DNA of 64,000 nucleotides from Phyllobacterium calauticae (GCF_019991125.1 NZ_JAGENB010000007.1:1-64000); one strand, 5' to 3'. Counted from the first letter of the stretch, positions 25,931 through 35,285 are shown. A program made the numbers and translations. The notes: generated by a model not told the origin, from the sequence alone.

Positions 25931-27130
25931 CTATACAGGCCAGGCGGCGGTTTCACCGAAACCGTTTTCGATTGTCTCGACCTTGGGCGCACCTTTTGAA
26001 ATACCGGACACGCCGACAATATAGGCGCGCGTCACGAAAGCCTGGCCACGGAAGCCGAAAACGGCCGTATCGCCAGGGCGGGGTGAGCCGGGGGAAGTCG
26101 CGTCGATCATGGCGTAGTAATCAATGGCCGCGGGCGGCGGCACTTCAACACTGCGCAGCGCCGCGGCACTCACCGTCGGTTCGCGGGTGACAATCGCCTT
26201 CACGTCATAATCCGGGAAGATCGGGTCGATGTAGAAGCCGCCACCGAAGCAATAGGCCTTGCCCCCGGCAAGATGCGATACCTCGGTCAAATACAGCACC
26301 GCGGGAAGTTCCGGCAAATCCTCCATGACGTGAAGCGCCGTGGTTCCGTGCAGTCCGTTGCCCGGTTCGCATTGGGTGGCGCCCGCTTCGGCCAATGCGG
26401 CCAACAACACCGACGATGTCGTTCCCGGCGCATTCACCTCGACATTGGTCCGACCGGCCTTCTGCAGGGCCTCGGCAGCCTTGGTGAGCGTTGCCAGATT
26501 GGGCGTAGGTTTCACCTTGCGCGCGGCATGATCGAACAGGAGTGCCGGGAATGTCGTGATACCGGCGAAGCGGCCGCCCTCCACATCGTCCAGACGGTCG
26601 GCAACCCCGGCAATATCGTCCGCATCAAATCCGCCCTCATGCCCGCGATAGAAGGTGTCGCCTTCAGCCTTGATGCGGGCAAGCAGGTTCTGCGTGTAAC
26701 CGGCAGCGCTCGCGCCCTTGCCGGCCTCCGCCGCCTTTTCCGCGTTGAACACCGTCCAGTAGTCCGGGCGAAAACGGGCAGCTGCAGCGGCGGCTTCATG
26801 ACGCGCGACCTGCTGCAAATGGCCGAGATGCCCGACCTTGAGGTCGGCATTGTGCACGGCCCGGGCACAGGCCATATCGACAGCGACGGCAGCATCGATA
26901 CCGCCGCGCTTGATGGCACGGCAGAATGAACTGGACCGACCGACCTGCTTGGTCATGCCGAAGATTTTCAAGCCCTGTTTGTCCGCTTCCGACTTGAGGA
27001 CACGCGCATTGGCTTCCACCGCATCGAGATCAAGCACATAGGCATTGGCCGGAATGCGGCCGGCCTGATGCAGCTGAATTGCGCTTTCCACAAAGGCTGG
27101 GTTGCGGCGGCGTAGAATATCGAGAAACAT
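25931..27130 (-). CDS. YhfX-type PLP enzyme (alanine racemase-like N-terminal domain)
   Basis: A 399-residue protein similar to the YhfX family, whose N-terminal barrel resembles alanine racemase and D-threonine aldolase. NAYVLDLDAVEANARVLKSEADKQGLKIFGMTKQVGRS carries the candidate PLP lysine in MTKQ near residue 60. The C-terminal beta domain includes CFGGGFYIDPIFPDYDV and PRPGDTAVFGFRGQAFVTRAYIVGVSG. YhfX has no established substrate. Placing it inside an import operon with an M20 peptidase implies racemisation or cleavage of an imported amino acid derivative. GAGGGAG precedes the start. Confidence 0.85.
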   Translation of the reverse strand: MFLDILRRRNPAFVESAIQLHQAGRIPANAYVLDLDAVEANARVLKSEADKQGLKIFGMTKQVGRSSSFCRAIKRGGIDAAVAVDMACARAVHNADLKVGHLGHLQQVARHEAAAAAARFRPDYWTVFNAEKAAEAGKGASAAGYTQNLLARIKAEGDTFYRGHEGGFDADDIAGVADRLDDVEGGRFAGITTFPALLFDHAARKVKPTPNLATLTKAAEALQKAGRTNVEVNAPGTTSSVLLAALAEAGATQCEPGNGLHGTTALHVMEDLPELPAVLYLTEVSHLAGGKAYCFGGGFYIDPIFPDYDVKAIVTREPTVSAAALRSVEVPPPAAIDYYAMIDATSPGSPRPGDTAVFGFRGQAFVTRAYIVGVSGISKGAPKVETIENGFGETAAWPV

Positions 27131-27141
27131 GGAAAACTCCC

Positions 27142-28125
27142 TCAGCGCGACTTTTCGCGTAGCGAAACCGCCACGGCAGCAAGAATGATCAGACCGCGGA
27201 CGATCATCTGGTCAGAGACGGACAGGCCCATCAGGATCAGACCGTTGTTCAGCATGCCCATCATCAGCGAACCGACCAGCGCACCGATGATGGAACCTTT
27301 GCCACCGTTGAGCAGCGTTCCGCCGACGATGACCGCGGCAATAACCGTCATCAGATCGGTTTCACCCAGCGTGTATTTGGCGGCCTGCAGGCGGCCGGCA
27401 TAGAGGAGGCCAGCCAGTGATGCCAGCACGCCGCTCATCATCAGGACCGTCAGGCGGATGCGTGGAACGCTGATACCGGATACGCTCGCAGCCCGGTTGT
27501 TGTCTCCCGTGGCAAGCACATGCGCCCCAAAGCGGGTATGGCGGTAGACAATGTGGCCGATGCATATGGCCCCCACCGTCCACCACACCAGCGAGGGAAT
27601 GCCGAGCAATGTTCCGGAGCCGAAGAAGCCGGTGAAGGCGCTATTGGTCACCGGAATGGAGCGAAGATCGGTCAGCGACCGGGCGACACCGGCAAACAAT
27701 CCCATGGTGGCAAGCGTCACGAGAAAGGACGGAAGTCTTACGTAAGCGACGAGAACACCATTGACCAGGCCGATCAGCAGACCTGCACACAGGCCGGCGG
27801 CAATACCGGCCGTTATGCCGTAGCCGTTCATGGCAACTGCGCCGGCAAGCGCGGAGACAGCGACGATGGACCCGATCGAAAGATCGATTTCGCCGGCGGA
27901 AAGGACAAACACCAAGCCGATTGCCATGATGGTCACCGGCGCTGTCTGGAGCACAATATTCGACAGGTTGCGGACCGTCAGGAAGCCGCTGTCTCTCAGC
28001 ACGATCGCAAAGAACAGAAAGATGGCGAGAAACCCGAGATAGACGACATATTGCTGTAGATTCGCCTTGCCCAGAAGGGACAGCGACCGTCCGGACGGCA
28101 CCAGGCTTGGGTTGGTTTTTGACAT
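27142..28125 (-). CDS. Ribose-type ABC permease (RbsC family)
   Basis: A 327-residue inner-membrane permease with 8-10 hydrophobic segments. Family landmarks are VFVLSAGEIDLSIGSIVAVSA near residue 75, a LATGDNNRAASVSGISVPRIR cytoplasmic loop near 210 that contacts the ATPase, and AVIVGGTLLNGGKGSIIGALVGSLMMGMLNNGL near 265. It lies in an operon with two binding proteins upstream and the YhfX-like enzyme and ATPase downstream. Confidence 0.93.
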   Translation of the reverse strand: MSKTNPSLVPSGRSLSLLGKANLQQYVVYLGFLAIFLFFAIVLRDSGFLTVRNLSNIVLQTAPVTIMAIGLVFVLSAGEIDLSIGSIVAVSALAGAVAMNGYGITAGIAAGLCAGLLIGLVNGVLVAYVRLPSFLVTLATMGLFAGVARSLTDLRSIPVTNSAFTGFFGSGTLLGIPSLVWWTVGAICIGHIVYRHTRFGAHVLATGDNNRAASVSGISVPRIRLTVLMMSGVLASLAGLLYAGRLQAAKYTLGETDLMTVIAAVIVGGTLLNGGKGSIIGALVGSLMMGMLNNGLILMGLSVSDQMIVRGLIILAAVAVSLREKSR

Positions 28126-28152
28126 GGTATTTTCCTCAAAGGAAAGGTGAAA

Positions 28153-28187
28153 CGGGAGCGGCCGATCCCTGCCGGGACGGCCGCCCG
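28153..28187 (-). promoter_or_regulatory. Intercistronic hairpin after second binding protein gene
   Basis: GCGGCCG (28158-28164) pairs with CGGCCGC (28178-28184), extended by CGGG/CCG with a bulged A. It sits between the binding-protein stop and the permease start, where partial termination or RNase protection would keep binding protein in excess over membrane subunits. Confidence 0.6.
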
Positions 28188-28192
28188 CACAG

Positions 28193-29257
28193 TCATTTCA
28201 ATGCTTCGACGATGCTCTCGGGGGCGTCCTTGTTGAGCGAGGTCTTCCATCCCGCAAGGACGTTTTCTTTCGTCACAGCCAATGAGTCGACGACCAGAAA
28301 GGGTTCGGCTTTCTTCCCGATCAGCGACCCCGCCGCAGCGCGCGCGGCGGTGCGGCCAATATTGTAAGCCTCGTCGGCAACGAGCGCCGTGAAGCTGCCG
28401 CCCTTGACCATGTCAAGCGCTGCCGGTTCATTCAGGTCGAGGGCGACAATCCGGGTGCTGGTATTGCCGGCAGCCTTAAGCGCCGCCAGAACATTGAGCG
28501 CCGGTTCGGCCCAGGTGACATAGATGCCGTCAAGATCGGGATGCTTGATCAAAAGCCCCTGGGCGATTTCCTCACTGCGCGCCGGATCGGCCATGCCGGC
28601 TTCGGCAACGATCTTCATATCAGGATATTTTGTCTCGATGGTTGTTCTGAATGCCCGATCCCGCTGATTGGTCACGTAGAAATCGGCATCGTGATAAATG
28701 TAGCCGAGTTTCCCCTTCTTGCCGAGGGAGGCAGCCATGGCGTCGGCCGCCTTGCTGCCCATCTGGAACAGATCGTCGGAGACAATGGTCACATAGTCCT
28801 TGCCGTGCTCGTATCCCGCCGGCGAGTTGTCGATGAAGGCAAGCTTGACCCCGGCCTTGCGTGCGGGATCATAGACCGCTGCAGCGGTGGTCGGATCGAC
28901 GGGCAGTGACACGATGATCGTCGGCTTCTTCGCCAGAACCGTTTCTACGTCGGACTGTTGGCGGGCACTGTCAAAGCTGGCATTGGTCTCCGCTACAATC
29001 GTGATGCCGAGCGCGGCGAATTCTGCTTCCGCCCCGCGATTGACCGCATTGGTGTATTCGCTCATCTCGTGCCAGACCAGCGCGGCGGTATAGTTGCCGT
29101 CCTTGATCTTCTGCACCTCATCAGCGGTGAGGGTCACGCTGGCGGCGGGCGTCGGCTTTTCGCCATGCGGTCCGACGGTTACCCCTTCAGCCGCGAAGGC
29201 CTGCGTTGCGAAGATGCTGACAGCAAGCGCTGCCGACAATGTGAGAAATCTGGACAT
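28193..29257 (-). CDS. Ribose-type ABC binding protein, paralogue 2
   Basis: A 354-residue periplasmic binding protein of the type 1 fold. A signal peptide covers about residues 1-22. The core includes YTAALVWHEMSEYTNAVNRGAEAEFAALGI, KPTIIVSLPVDPTTAA, VTIVSDDLFQMGSKAADAMAASLG and GIYVTWAEPALNVL. It is closely similar along its length to the gene just upstream, so the two arose by tandem duplication. Divergence in the ligand-pocket regions could give two related ligand specificities for one transporter. Confidence 0.92.
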   Translation of the reverse strand: MSRFLTLSAALAVSIFATQAFAAEGVTVGPHGEKPTPAASVTLTADEVQKIKDGNYTAALVWHEMSEYTNAVNRGAEAEFAALGITIVAETNASFDSARQQSDVETVLAKKPTIIVSLPVDPTTAAAVYDPARKAGVKLAFIDNSPAGYEHGKDYVTIVSDDLFQMGSKAADAMAASLGKKGKLGYIYHDADFYVTNQRDRAFRTTIETKYPDMKIVAEAGMADPARSEEIAQGLLIKHPDLDGIYVTWAEPALNVLAALKAAGNTSTRIVALDLNEPAALDMVKGGSFTALVADEAYNIGRTAARAAAGSLIGKKAEPFLVVDSLAVTKENVLAGWKTSLNKDAPESIVEALK

Positions 29258-29306
29258 GACTGCCCCCTTGATTGGTTTGTCGAAAGTTGAACCGTATTGC
29301 TTCGCG

Positions 29307-30368
29307 CTATTTCACGGCGTCGAGGATGGATTGCGGTGCATCGCGGTTGAGCGATTCCTTCCAGCCTGAAGCGATGGTCTCTTTGGTTACGGTCAATGCC
29401 GGAGCGACGATAAAGGGCGGCGTTGCCTGATTGAGCAGGGATTTCAGGCCTGTCGCCGCCATTGTGCGGCCAAGCTCGTAGGCTTTGTCGGCAACCAGCG
29501 CCGTCACATTGCCGCCCTTGGCCATATCGAGACCCACGGGCTCGGCAAGATCGAGCGTGACGATCTTCGTCTTGGTGTTTCCGGCAGCGCGCAAGGCAGC
29601 GAGCACGCCGTCGGCGGGCTCCGCCCAGGTCACATAGATGCCGTCAAGATCAGGGTTCTGCAGCAGCATCGCACTTGCCAGTTCCTCGGCGCGTGATGGA
29701 TCCGAAATACCCTTTTGGGCAACGATCTTGATGTCCGGATAGTCTTTCTCGATTGTCGATTTGAACGCATTGTCGCGCTGGTTGGTGACATAATAGGTGG
29801 CATCGTGGAAAATCCAGCCAACCTTGCCTTTGCCGCCGATGGATTTCGCAAGGGCATCGGCCGCCTGCTTGCCCATCTGGAAAAGGTCATCCGTGACAAT
29901 GGCCGCATAATCGGAGCCTTGCTTGTAACCCGCCGGCACATTCGACAGGAACACAAGCTTGGTATGATCGGCAATCGCCTGCTTGAAAGCCTCGGCCGAG
30001 GTCACCGGATCAAGCGGCAGGGCCAGGACGACATCGGGTTTGGCGGCAAGCGCCGTTTCGATATCGCTGCGCTGGCGCGCGGCATCAAACCCGGCATCCG
30101 TCGTGACAACGACTTTCACACCGGCGCGGGCAAACTCATCCTTTGCGCCTGCCGAAACGGCATTCACGAAATCCGATGATGTATGCCAGAGCAGGGCCGC
30201 CTTGTAGCCCTTGTCTTTCAGCGAGGCGAGATCGGCATCAGACAGGGTAATGGCGGAGCTTGGCGTTGCCGCTTCTCCCGACGGCCCGACTGTCTGCGCA
30301 AATGACGCAGAAGCCGACAGCAAGAAACAGGTCAGAGCCGTTGCATTCAGAAATCTTTTCACAAGCAT
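29307..30368 (-). CDS. Ribose-type ABC binding protein, paralogue 1
   Basis: A 353-residue periplasmic protein with a signal peptide ending near SASFAQ. Its pattern parallels paralogue 2: KAALLWHTSSDFVNAVSAGAKDEFARAGV, KPDVVLALPLDPVTSAE, AAIVTDDLFQMGKQAADALAKSIG, GIYVTWAEPADGVL and the C-terminal SLNRDAPQSILDAVK. AAGGGAAC precedes the start. It follows the M20 peptidase gene by 36 bases. Tandem paired binding proteins in one ABC operon are uncommon. Confidence 0.92.
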   Translation of the reverse strand: MLVKRFLNATALTCFLLSASASFAQTVGPSGEAATPSSAITLSDADLASLKDKGYKAALLWHTSSDFVNAVSAGAKDEFARAGVKVVVTTDAGFDAARQRSDIETALAAKPDVVLALPLDPVTSAEAFKQAIADHTKLVFLSNVPAGYKQGSDYAAIVTDDLFQMGKQAADALAKSIGGKGKVGWIFHDATYYVTNQRDNAFKSTIEKDYPDIKIVAQKGISDPSRAEELASAMLLQNPDLDGIYVTWAEPADGVLAALRAAGNTKTKIVTLDLAEPVGLDMAKGGNVTALVADKAYELGRTMAATGLKSLLNQATPPFIVAPALTVTKETIASGWKESLNRDAPQSILDAVK

Positions 30369-30404
30369 TGGAATGTTCCCTTTTTATTATTGTGGTGTCG
30401 TTGG

Positions 30405-31667
30405 TCATTCAATAACGCCGCAGTATTCGGCGATAAAGCTGGCAAACGCGACGATTCCGGCCAGGTATTCCTCCACGTCGACGCGTTCCTCATAGGTGTG
30501 GCAGTTGCGGATATCGCCCGGGGCGCAGTACACAGCCGGCGTTCCCAGTTGATTGACGAAGAATGGTGACTCGGACCAGAAGGGCGCGCCCTCGATCACG
30601 CCGCGCCCCTGCATTGCATCGGCAACGGCCTTTGACAGCATTGCAACCTCCGGCGCATGCCGGTCGATCTCGGCGGCGGTGCCGCCCAGCGGATGGTCGC
30701 GGCCCGCCGGATAGGAGATGTCGATCCTGATATCCGGATCGGACACCGCGCCGTGAATGACGGCTTCCATCTCCGCCGCGGCCGTATCGAGGGATTCACC
30801 CGGTAAAAGCTTGCGGATCAGCGAAAGCGTGCACTCCTCCGGTACGGCAATGAAGCCGCCTCCCTTCAACCCCGTGATCAACAGGAAGCCGCGGCCGATG
30901 AGGTCATGCTCCGCGCGCGCCGCCACCGCGTCCGAATGGTTCCACAGGGCCGACATGATGGCATGGCTCGCCTTCAACGCATCCTTTCCGAGCTCCGGCA
31001 CGCCGAAATAAGCCGACTTTCCGGTTACCGTGATGTCGGCGATGAAAAAGCCGATCTGTGCCGAATAGACCGACAGCTGGGTCGGCTCGACATAGACGGT
31101 AAAATCCGGCTTCGGGATGGCGCCTGCCTCGATGCGCGCGACGTAATCCTTGATGCCCGCCGAGACGCCCGTTCCCGGCTGCCCGCTCTCCTCATCCCCG
31201 ACAAAGGCGAAGGCGACATCCCCGGCAAGCCGGATACCGGCCTTGTCCAGCAGCGAGAGTGCCGCAAGCGCGGTGCATATGCCCGCTTTCAGGTCTCCGG
31301 CACCCCTGCCCCAGATTTGGCCGTCGATGACGGGAGCGGCGAATGGATCCGCATGGGCGGTCCCCGCCCAATGTTCGGCCCAACCATCGACATGGACCGT
31401 ATCCGTGTGGCCGATGAACAGGAGCCGCTTTCCACCGCCATTGCCCCGGCGCTCGCCCCAGATGTTCGGGCGCCCCGGCAGAAAATCGGCGGTTTCAATG
31501 GCGGTGAGCGCACGGGCACGCATCTGTTCGTTCAGATAGGCAACAAAGTTTGCTTCATTTCCGGTGATGCTGTTGCGCCCGATTGCACCCCGCAGCAGTG
31601 CCACGGCGTCATCGGCGTCGAGACTCCTGCGTAACCGCGAGGCGAGATTGCTTGCATCCTTCATCAT
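30405..31667 (-). CDS. M20 family metallopeptidase/deacylase (ArgE/DapE-like)
   Basis: A 420-residue di-zinc hydrolase. Metal and catalytic motifs are FIGHTDTVHVDGW near residue 88, GRGAGDLKAG (bridging Asp) near 120 and VGDEESGQPG (general-base Glu pair) near 155. An inserted dimerisation domain follows at about 195-310. Enzymes of this family remove acyl groups from amino acids or cleave small peptides in the cytoplasm. The ATGATG start overlaps the ROK gene stop, so the two are translationally coupled. With the ABC importer and YhfX-type enzyme it suggests deacylation of an imported N-acyl amino acid or small peptide. Confidence 0.9.
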   Translation of the reverse strand: MMKDASNLASRLRRSLDADDAVALLRGAIGRNSITGNEANFVAYLNEQMRARALTAIETADFLPGRPNIWGERRGNGGGKRLLFIGHTDTVHVDGWAEHWAGTAHADPFAAPVIDGQIWGRGAGDLKAGICTALAALSLLDKAGIRLAGDVAFAFVGDEESGQPGTGVSAGIKDYVARIEAGAIPKPDFTVYVEPTQLSVYSAQIGFFIADITVTGKSAYFGVPELGKDALKASHAIMSALWNHSDAVAARAEHDLIGRGFLLITGLKGGGFIAVPEECTLSLIRKLLPGESLDTAAAEMEAVIHGAVSDPDIRIDISYPAGRDHPLGGTAAEIDRHAPEVAMLSKAVADAMQGRGVIEGAPFWSESPFFVNQLGTPAVYCAPGDIRNCHTYEERVDVEEYLAGIVAFASFIAEYCGVIE

Positions 31668-32878
31668 ACGACCTCCCGCAATGTGACCGTGCTGGCGGGC
31701 GGCAGCGAGATACGGCTATCGGGCGCATCGGCACCGAAGAGCGTATTGTGCAGGTGCCCCAACCCTATGGCGGCCGCGCCGATAATGGCGGCACGCGACC
31801 CGAGCACACTGGCCTCGACATCGATCGGATAGGGAAAACAGCGTGGCAGCAGGTCTTTTACCCGCGACAGCATCTCCGGCCGCAGGCCGATTGAACCGCC
31901 GAGGATGACTTTTTCCGGATTCGCAATGGCGGCAATGGCGCCGATTCCGCGCGCAAGAAGGCGGGCAGTGTCATCGAGAACCCTGTTGGCATTGGCATCG
32001 CCAGCCGTTGCAGCCTCAAAAATAGCGGGTACACCCAATGATATCCCCGACAAGGCCCGGTAACGCTCGATGATGCTCGTCGAGGCGACCGCCCGCTCGA
32101 AAGCGCCTGCGCTCAAGGATTCCGGATCGAACGGGTCGGAACCGAAGGGCAGAAAGCCGAGTTCTCCCGCCGCATGGATATTGCCGCGCACCAGTTGCCC
32201 GCCCACCATGAGGCCGCCGCCGATACCGGTTCCCAGCGCAATATAAGCAAGATTGTCAATGCCCTGCCCCTGGCCCAGCCAGTTCTCACCAATGACGGCA
32301 AGATTGACATCGTTCTCCAGCATGACGTCGACGCCGAACGCGCGTTCAAATGCCGTTGCCACATCCATGGTGTCGAAGCCGGCAATATTGGGCGCAAGTA
32401 GGATACGGCCGGTATCGCTGTCCGGCGCACCCGGCGCACCGACGACGGCAAGCCTGATCTTCTCGCGCGGGATAGCCTGACGAGCGGCCGCCTGAAAACA
32501 CATGTTTGCGATCTGGTCGATAACCGCCTGCCCGCCCCTCGGGTCCGTCGGCGCCGTATCCTCGGCAAAGACCTGGCAGGCCAGATCGACGATGGCCACA
32601 CGCACCTTCGTGCCGCCCAGATCAACGGCGGCAATATAGGCTGCGCTTGGAATAAGCTCATAGGTGACCGCGGTGCGGCCGACGTGACCGCTGGTACGTC
32701 CGGTTTCCTGAACCCAGCCTTCCGCTTCCAGCTGGCGGACAATCTCCGAAATGGTCTGTTTCGACAGGCCTGTCTGCTTGGAGATCGAGGCCCGCGAAAT
32801 CGGACTACCCTGCACGATAGCTTCGATTACAGCCCGCTGGGAGAACTTACGGGACAGGCGCACAGCTTCGTTCAACAC
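31664..32878 (-). CDS. ROK family transcriptional regulator
   Basis: A 404-residue regulator. The N-terminal winged helix is SRKFSQRAVIEAIVQGSPISRASISKQTGLSKQTISEIVRQLEAEGWV. The ROK sugar-kinase-like domain starts at IAAVDLGGTKVRVAIVDL and includes LGTGIGGGLMVGGQLVRGNIHAAGELGFLPF. The usual cysteine-rich zinc motif of ROK proteins (CxCGxxGC) is not visible: the segment after the GELG motif lacks those cysteines. The start is GTG. It is the first gene of the operon and probably represses it by binding the adjacent inverted repeat. Confidence 0.9.
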   Translation of the reverse strand: MLNEAVRLSRKFSQRAVIEAIVQGSPISRASISKQTGLSKQTISEIVRQLEAEGWVQETGRTSGHVGRTAVTYELIPSAAYIAAVDLGGTKVRVAIVDLACQVFAEDTAPTDPRGGQAVIDQIANMCFQAAARQAIPREKIRLAVVGAPGAPDSDTGRILLAPNIAGFDTMDVATAFERAFGVDVMLENDVNLAVIGENWLGQGQGIDNLAYIALGTGIGGGLMVGGQLVRGNIHAAGELGFLPFGSDPFDPESLSAGAFERAVASTSIIERYRALSGISLGVPAIFEAATAGDANANRVLDDTARLLARGIGAIAAIANPEKVILGGSIGLRPEMLSRVKDLLPRCFPYPIDVEASVLGSRAAIIGAAAIGLGHLHNTLFGADAPDSRISLPPASTVTLREVV

Positions 32879-32890
32879 AGCCTCACATAT

Positions 32891-32915
32891 TTAGTTCGTT
32901 CTATCACCGAACTAA
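32891..32915. promoter_or_regulatory. ROK repressor operator
   Basis: TTAGTTCG and CGAACTAA form a perfect 8-bp inverted repeat with a 9-base spacer, 13 bases ahead of the ROK start. A further half-site CGAACTA lies at 32957-32963. AT-rich arms flanking a central spacer are typical of ROK operators. The rest of the 270 bases up to the DUF779 stop shows nothing else clear. Confidence 0.8.
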
Positions 32916-33148
32916 TAACGTCTCGTCAAACTTGTCAAGCGTGCAACGCCAAAAATCGAACTATTGTTGTGGCAGGATGAAGAATGTTGACCGGGTGCGA
33001 TTCAGGGGCATGGAGCCATCGACAATGACTGTCTATGGCGCGGAGCCGGTTGCCGGATCTTGCGGCGATATCCGGGTATAGGCGAGATCTGGTTCGACAG
33101 CCAACCCCGACGGACCGCGCCGATCGGTTTTAATCAACCGACGGCTCA

Positions 33149-33499
33149 CTATCTCGTCTCAAGCGGAGACACGACGCACACTTTCGAGCGCGTCAGGAAC
33201 CGCACTTCGCGGCCATTGTCGAGCGAGAACATGCCGCCGCGGCCCGGCACGACATCGATGATCAACTCGGTATGTTTCCACACGCCATATTGGGAGACGC
33301 TGATATAGACCGGTGCGCCGCCGATTTCACCCAGACAGACGTCCTGGTCGCCGATGATGAAGTCCCCTTGGGCGTAGCACATCGGCGACGAGCCGTCGCA
33401 ACAGCCGCCCGACTGGTGAAACATGATCGGCCCGTATTCCGCCTGCAGCGTCCGAATGAGATCGAGAGCAGCGATCGTGGCACTGACCTGATTTTGCAT
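33149..33499 (-). CDS. DUF779 family protein
   Basis: A 116-residue protein matching DUF779, with the conserved MFHQSGGCCDGSSPMCYAQGDF (four Cys close together, a plausible metal or redox centre) and YISVSQYGVWKHTELIIDVVPGRGGMFSLDNGREVRF. DUF779 genes very often follow an aldehyde dehydrogenase of the ExaC/AldB type, as here (67 bases upstream on the same strand). It may be an accessory or maturation factor for that enzyme. It is the last gene of the unit. Confidence 0.9.
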   Translation of the reverse strand: MQNQVSATIAALDLIRTLQAEYGPIMFHQSGGCCDGSSPMCYAQGDFIIGDQDVCLGEIGGAPVYISVSQYGVWKHTELIIDVVPGRGGMFSLDNGREVRFLTRSKVCVVSPLETR

Positions 33500-33566
33500 G
33501 ATGCCTCCCCAATGGTGACACTGGCAGCGCCACGCAGGCGCCGCCAGCTTTGCAACGTCAGAGTGC

Positions 33567-35084
33567 TCAGAAGAATCCGAGCTTCTTCGGGCTGTAGCTG
33601 ACCAGCATGTTCTTGGTCTGCTGATAATGATCCAGCATCTTCAGGTGGTTTTCCCGGCCGATGCCCGACTGCTTGTATCCGCCGAATGCCGCATGCGCCG
33701 GATAGGCATGGTAGCAGTTGGTCCAGACACGCCCGGCCTGAATGGCACGACCGAAGCGGTAGCAGGTGTTTGCATCCCGGCTCCATATGCCGGCACCCAG
33801 GCCGTAAAGCGTATCGTTGGCAATCGACAGCGCTTCGTCATTGTCCTTGAAGGTGGTGACCGAAACGACCGGACCAAAGATTTCCTCCTGGAAAATGCGC
33901 ATCCGGTTATGGCCCTTGAACACCGTCGGCTTCACATAGAAACCGCCGGCGAGATCGCCGGCCAACGCGTTGCGTTCACCGCCGGTCAGCACTTCAGCGC
34001 CTTCCTGCTTGCCGATATCGATGTAGGACAGGATTTTTTCCAGTTGCTCGCCGGACGCCTGGGCACCGATCATCGTCGCGGGATCAAGCGGGTCGCCCTG
34101 GACGATTGCCTCGACACGCTTCAGCGCGCGTTCCATGAACTTGTCGTAGATGGATTCATGAATGAGGGCGCGGCTTGGGCAGGTGCAGACCTCGCCCTGA
34201 TTGAGGGCAAACATGACGAAGCCTTCAATCGCCTTGTCGAAGAAATCATCATCGTCCGACGTCACATCCTTGAAGAAGATGTTGGGTGACTTGCCGCCCA
34301 GTTCCAAGGTCACCGGAATGAGATTCTGGCTGGCATACTGCATGATCAGGCGGCCGGTTGTCGTCTCGCCGGTAAAGGCAATCTTGGCAATGCGCGGACT
34401 GGATGCAAGCGGCTTGCCTGCCTCGAGGCCAAAGCCGTTGACGATGTTCAGAACGCCCGGCGGCAGGAGATCACCGATCAGTTCCGCCAGCACCAGAATG
34501 GAAGCCGGTGTCTGTTCCGCCGGTTTCAGCACCACGCAATTGCCGGCGGCCAGTGCCGGCGCGAGTTTCCAGATCGCCATCAGGAGCGGGAAATTCCACG
34601 GGATGATCTGGCCAACAACGCCCAGCGGCTCGTGGAAGTGATAGGCGACGGTATCATGGTCAATCTCGGAAATGCTGCCCTCCTGCGCCCGGATCACGCC
34701 AGCGAAGTAACGCAGGTGATCAATCGCAAGTGGCAGGTCTGCGGCGGTCGTCTCGCGGATCGGCTTGCCGTTGTCCCAGGTCTCGGCCTGCGCCAGCAGT
34801 GTCAGATTGTCCTCCATGACCTGCGCGATCTTGTTGAGGATGACGCTGCGTTCGGCAACGCTCGTGCGGCCCCACGCATCCTTGGCCGCATGGGCCGCAT
34901 CGAGCGCGGCCTCGACATCGCTGGCGTCGGACCGGGCGATTTCGCACAGGACCTGGCCGTTCACCGGCGAGGTATTGTCGAAATACCGTCCCGACTTCGG
35001 TTCGACAAACTTGCCGCCGATGAAATTGCCGTAGCGCTTCTTGAAATTGGGTCGAATGGTGCGGTTGAATTCTACCTTGTTCAT
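33567..35084 (-). CDS. NAD-dependent aldehyde dehydrogenase (ExaC/AldB type)
   Basis: A 505-residue aldehyde dehydrogenase. The cofactor-binding region is [36 protein letters not shown], and the glycine loop FTGETTTGR replaces the usual FTGSTxxG. The general base Glu lies in ELGGKSP (E261), and the nucleophilic Cys is C300 in [11 protein letters not shown]. The C-terminal region matches acetaldehyde-oxidising members ([23 protein letters not shown]). It probably oxidises acetaldehyde or another short aldehyde produced by the neighbouring alcohol/ketone enzymes. The upstream 200 bases hold a large palindrome and a regulator gene. Confidence 0.93.
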   Translation of the reverse strand: MNKVEFNRTIRPNFKKRYGNFIGGKFVEPKSGRYFDNTSPVNGQVLCEIARSDASDVEAALDAAHAAKDAWGRTSVAERSVILNKIAQVMEDNLTLLAQAETWDNGKPIRETTAADLPLAIDHLRYFAGVIRAQEGSISEIDHDTVAYHFHEPLGVVGQIIPWNFPLLMAIWKLAPALAAGNCVVLKPAEQTPASILVLAELIGDLLPPGVLNIVNGFGLEAGKPLASSPRIAKIAFTGETTTGRLIMQYASQNLIPVTLELGGKSPNIFFKDVTSDDDDFFDKAIEGFVMFALNQGEVCTCPSRALIHESIYDKFMERALKRVEAIVQGDPLDPATMIGAQASGEQLEKILSYIDIGKQEGAEVLTGGERNALAGDLAGGFYVKPTVFKGHNRMRIFQEEIFGPVVSVTTFKDNDEALSIANDTLYGLGAGIWSRDANTCYRFGRAIQAGRVWTNCYHAYPAHAAFGGYKQSGIGRENHLKMLDHYQQTKNMLVSYSPKKLGFF

Positions 35085-35231
35085 GGTGTTCCTCCCTGTT
35101 GCAGGGGCCTCCGCGCCTTGAAAACTTCGGAAAGGCCATCTGCACGCTGATTGATACCGCCTCCTGCGGCCCGGAGAGGATCGCGCGCGGAGGTGCGGGT
35201 GTCATCCCGCATCGACCATGCGGGCGAGCGC

Positions 35232-35253
35232 ATTGTCTCACTTTTGAGACAAT
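35232..35253. promoter_or_regulatory. Activator-type palindrome upstream of aldehyde dehydrogenase
   Basis: ATTGTCTCA-N4-TGAGACAAT has perfect 9-bp arms. An ATTGCC-N3-GGCAAT repeat abuts it (35252-35266). Located about 150 bases upstream of the aldehyde dehydrogenase start and just after the Fis-type regulator gene, it is a good binding site for that regulator. Confidence 0.7.
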
Positions 35254-35285
35254 TGCCCGTGGCAATCAGCGAATACGCCGTAGCG

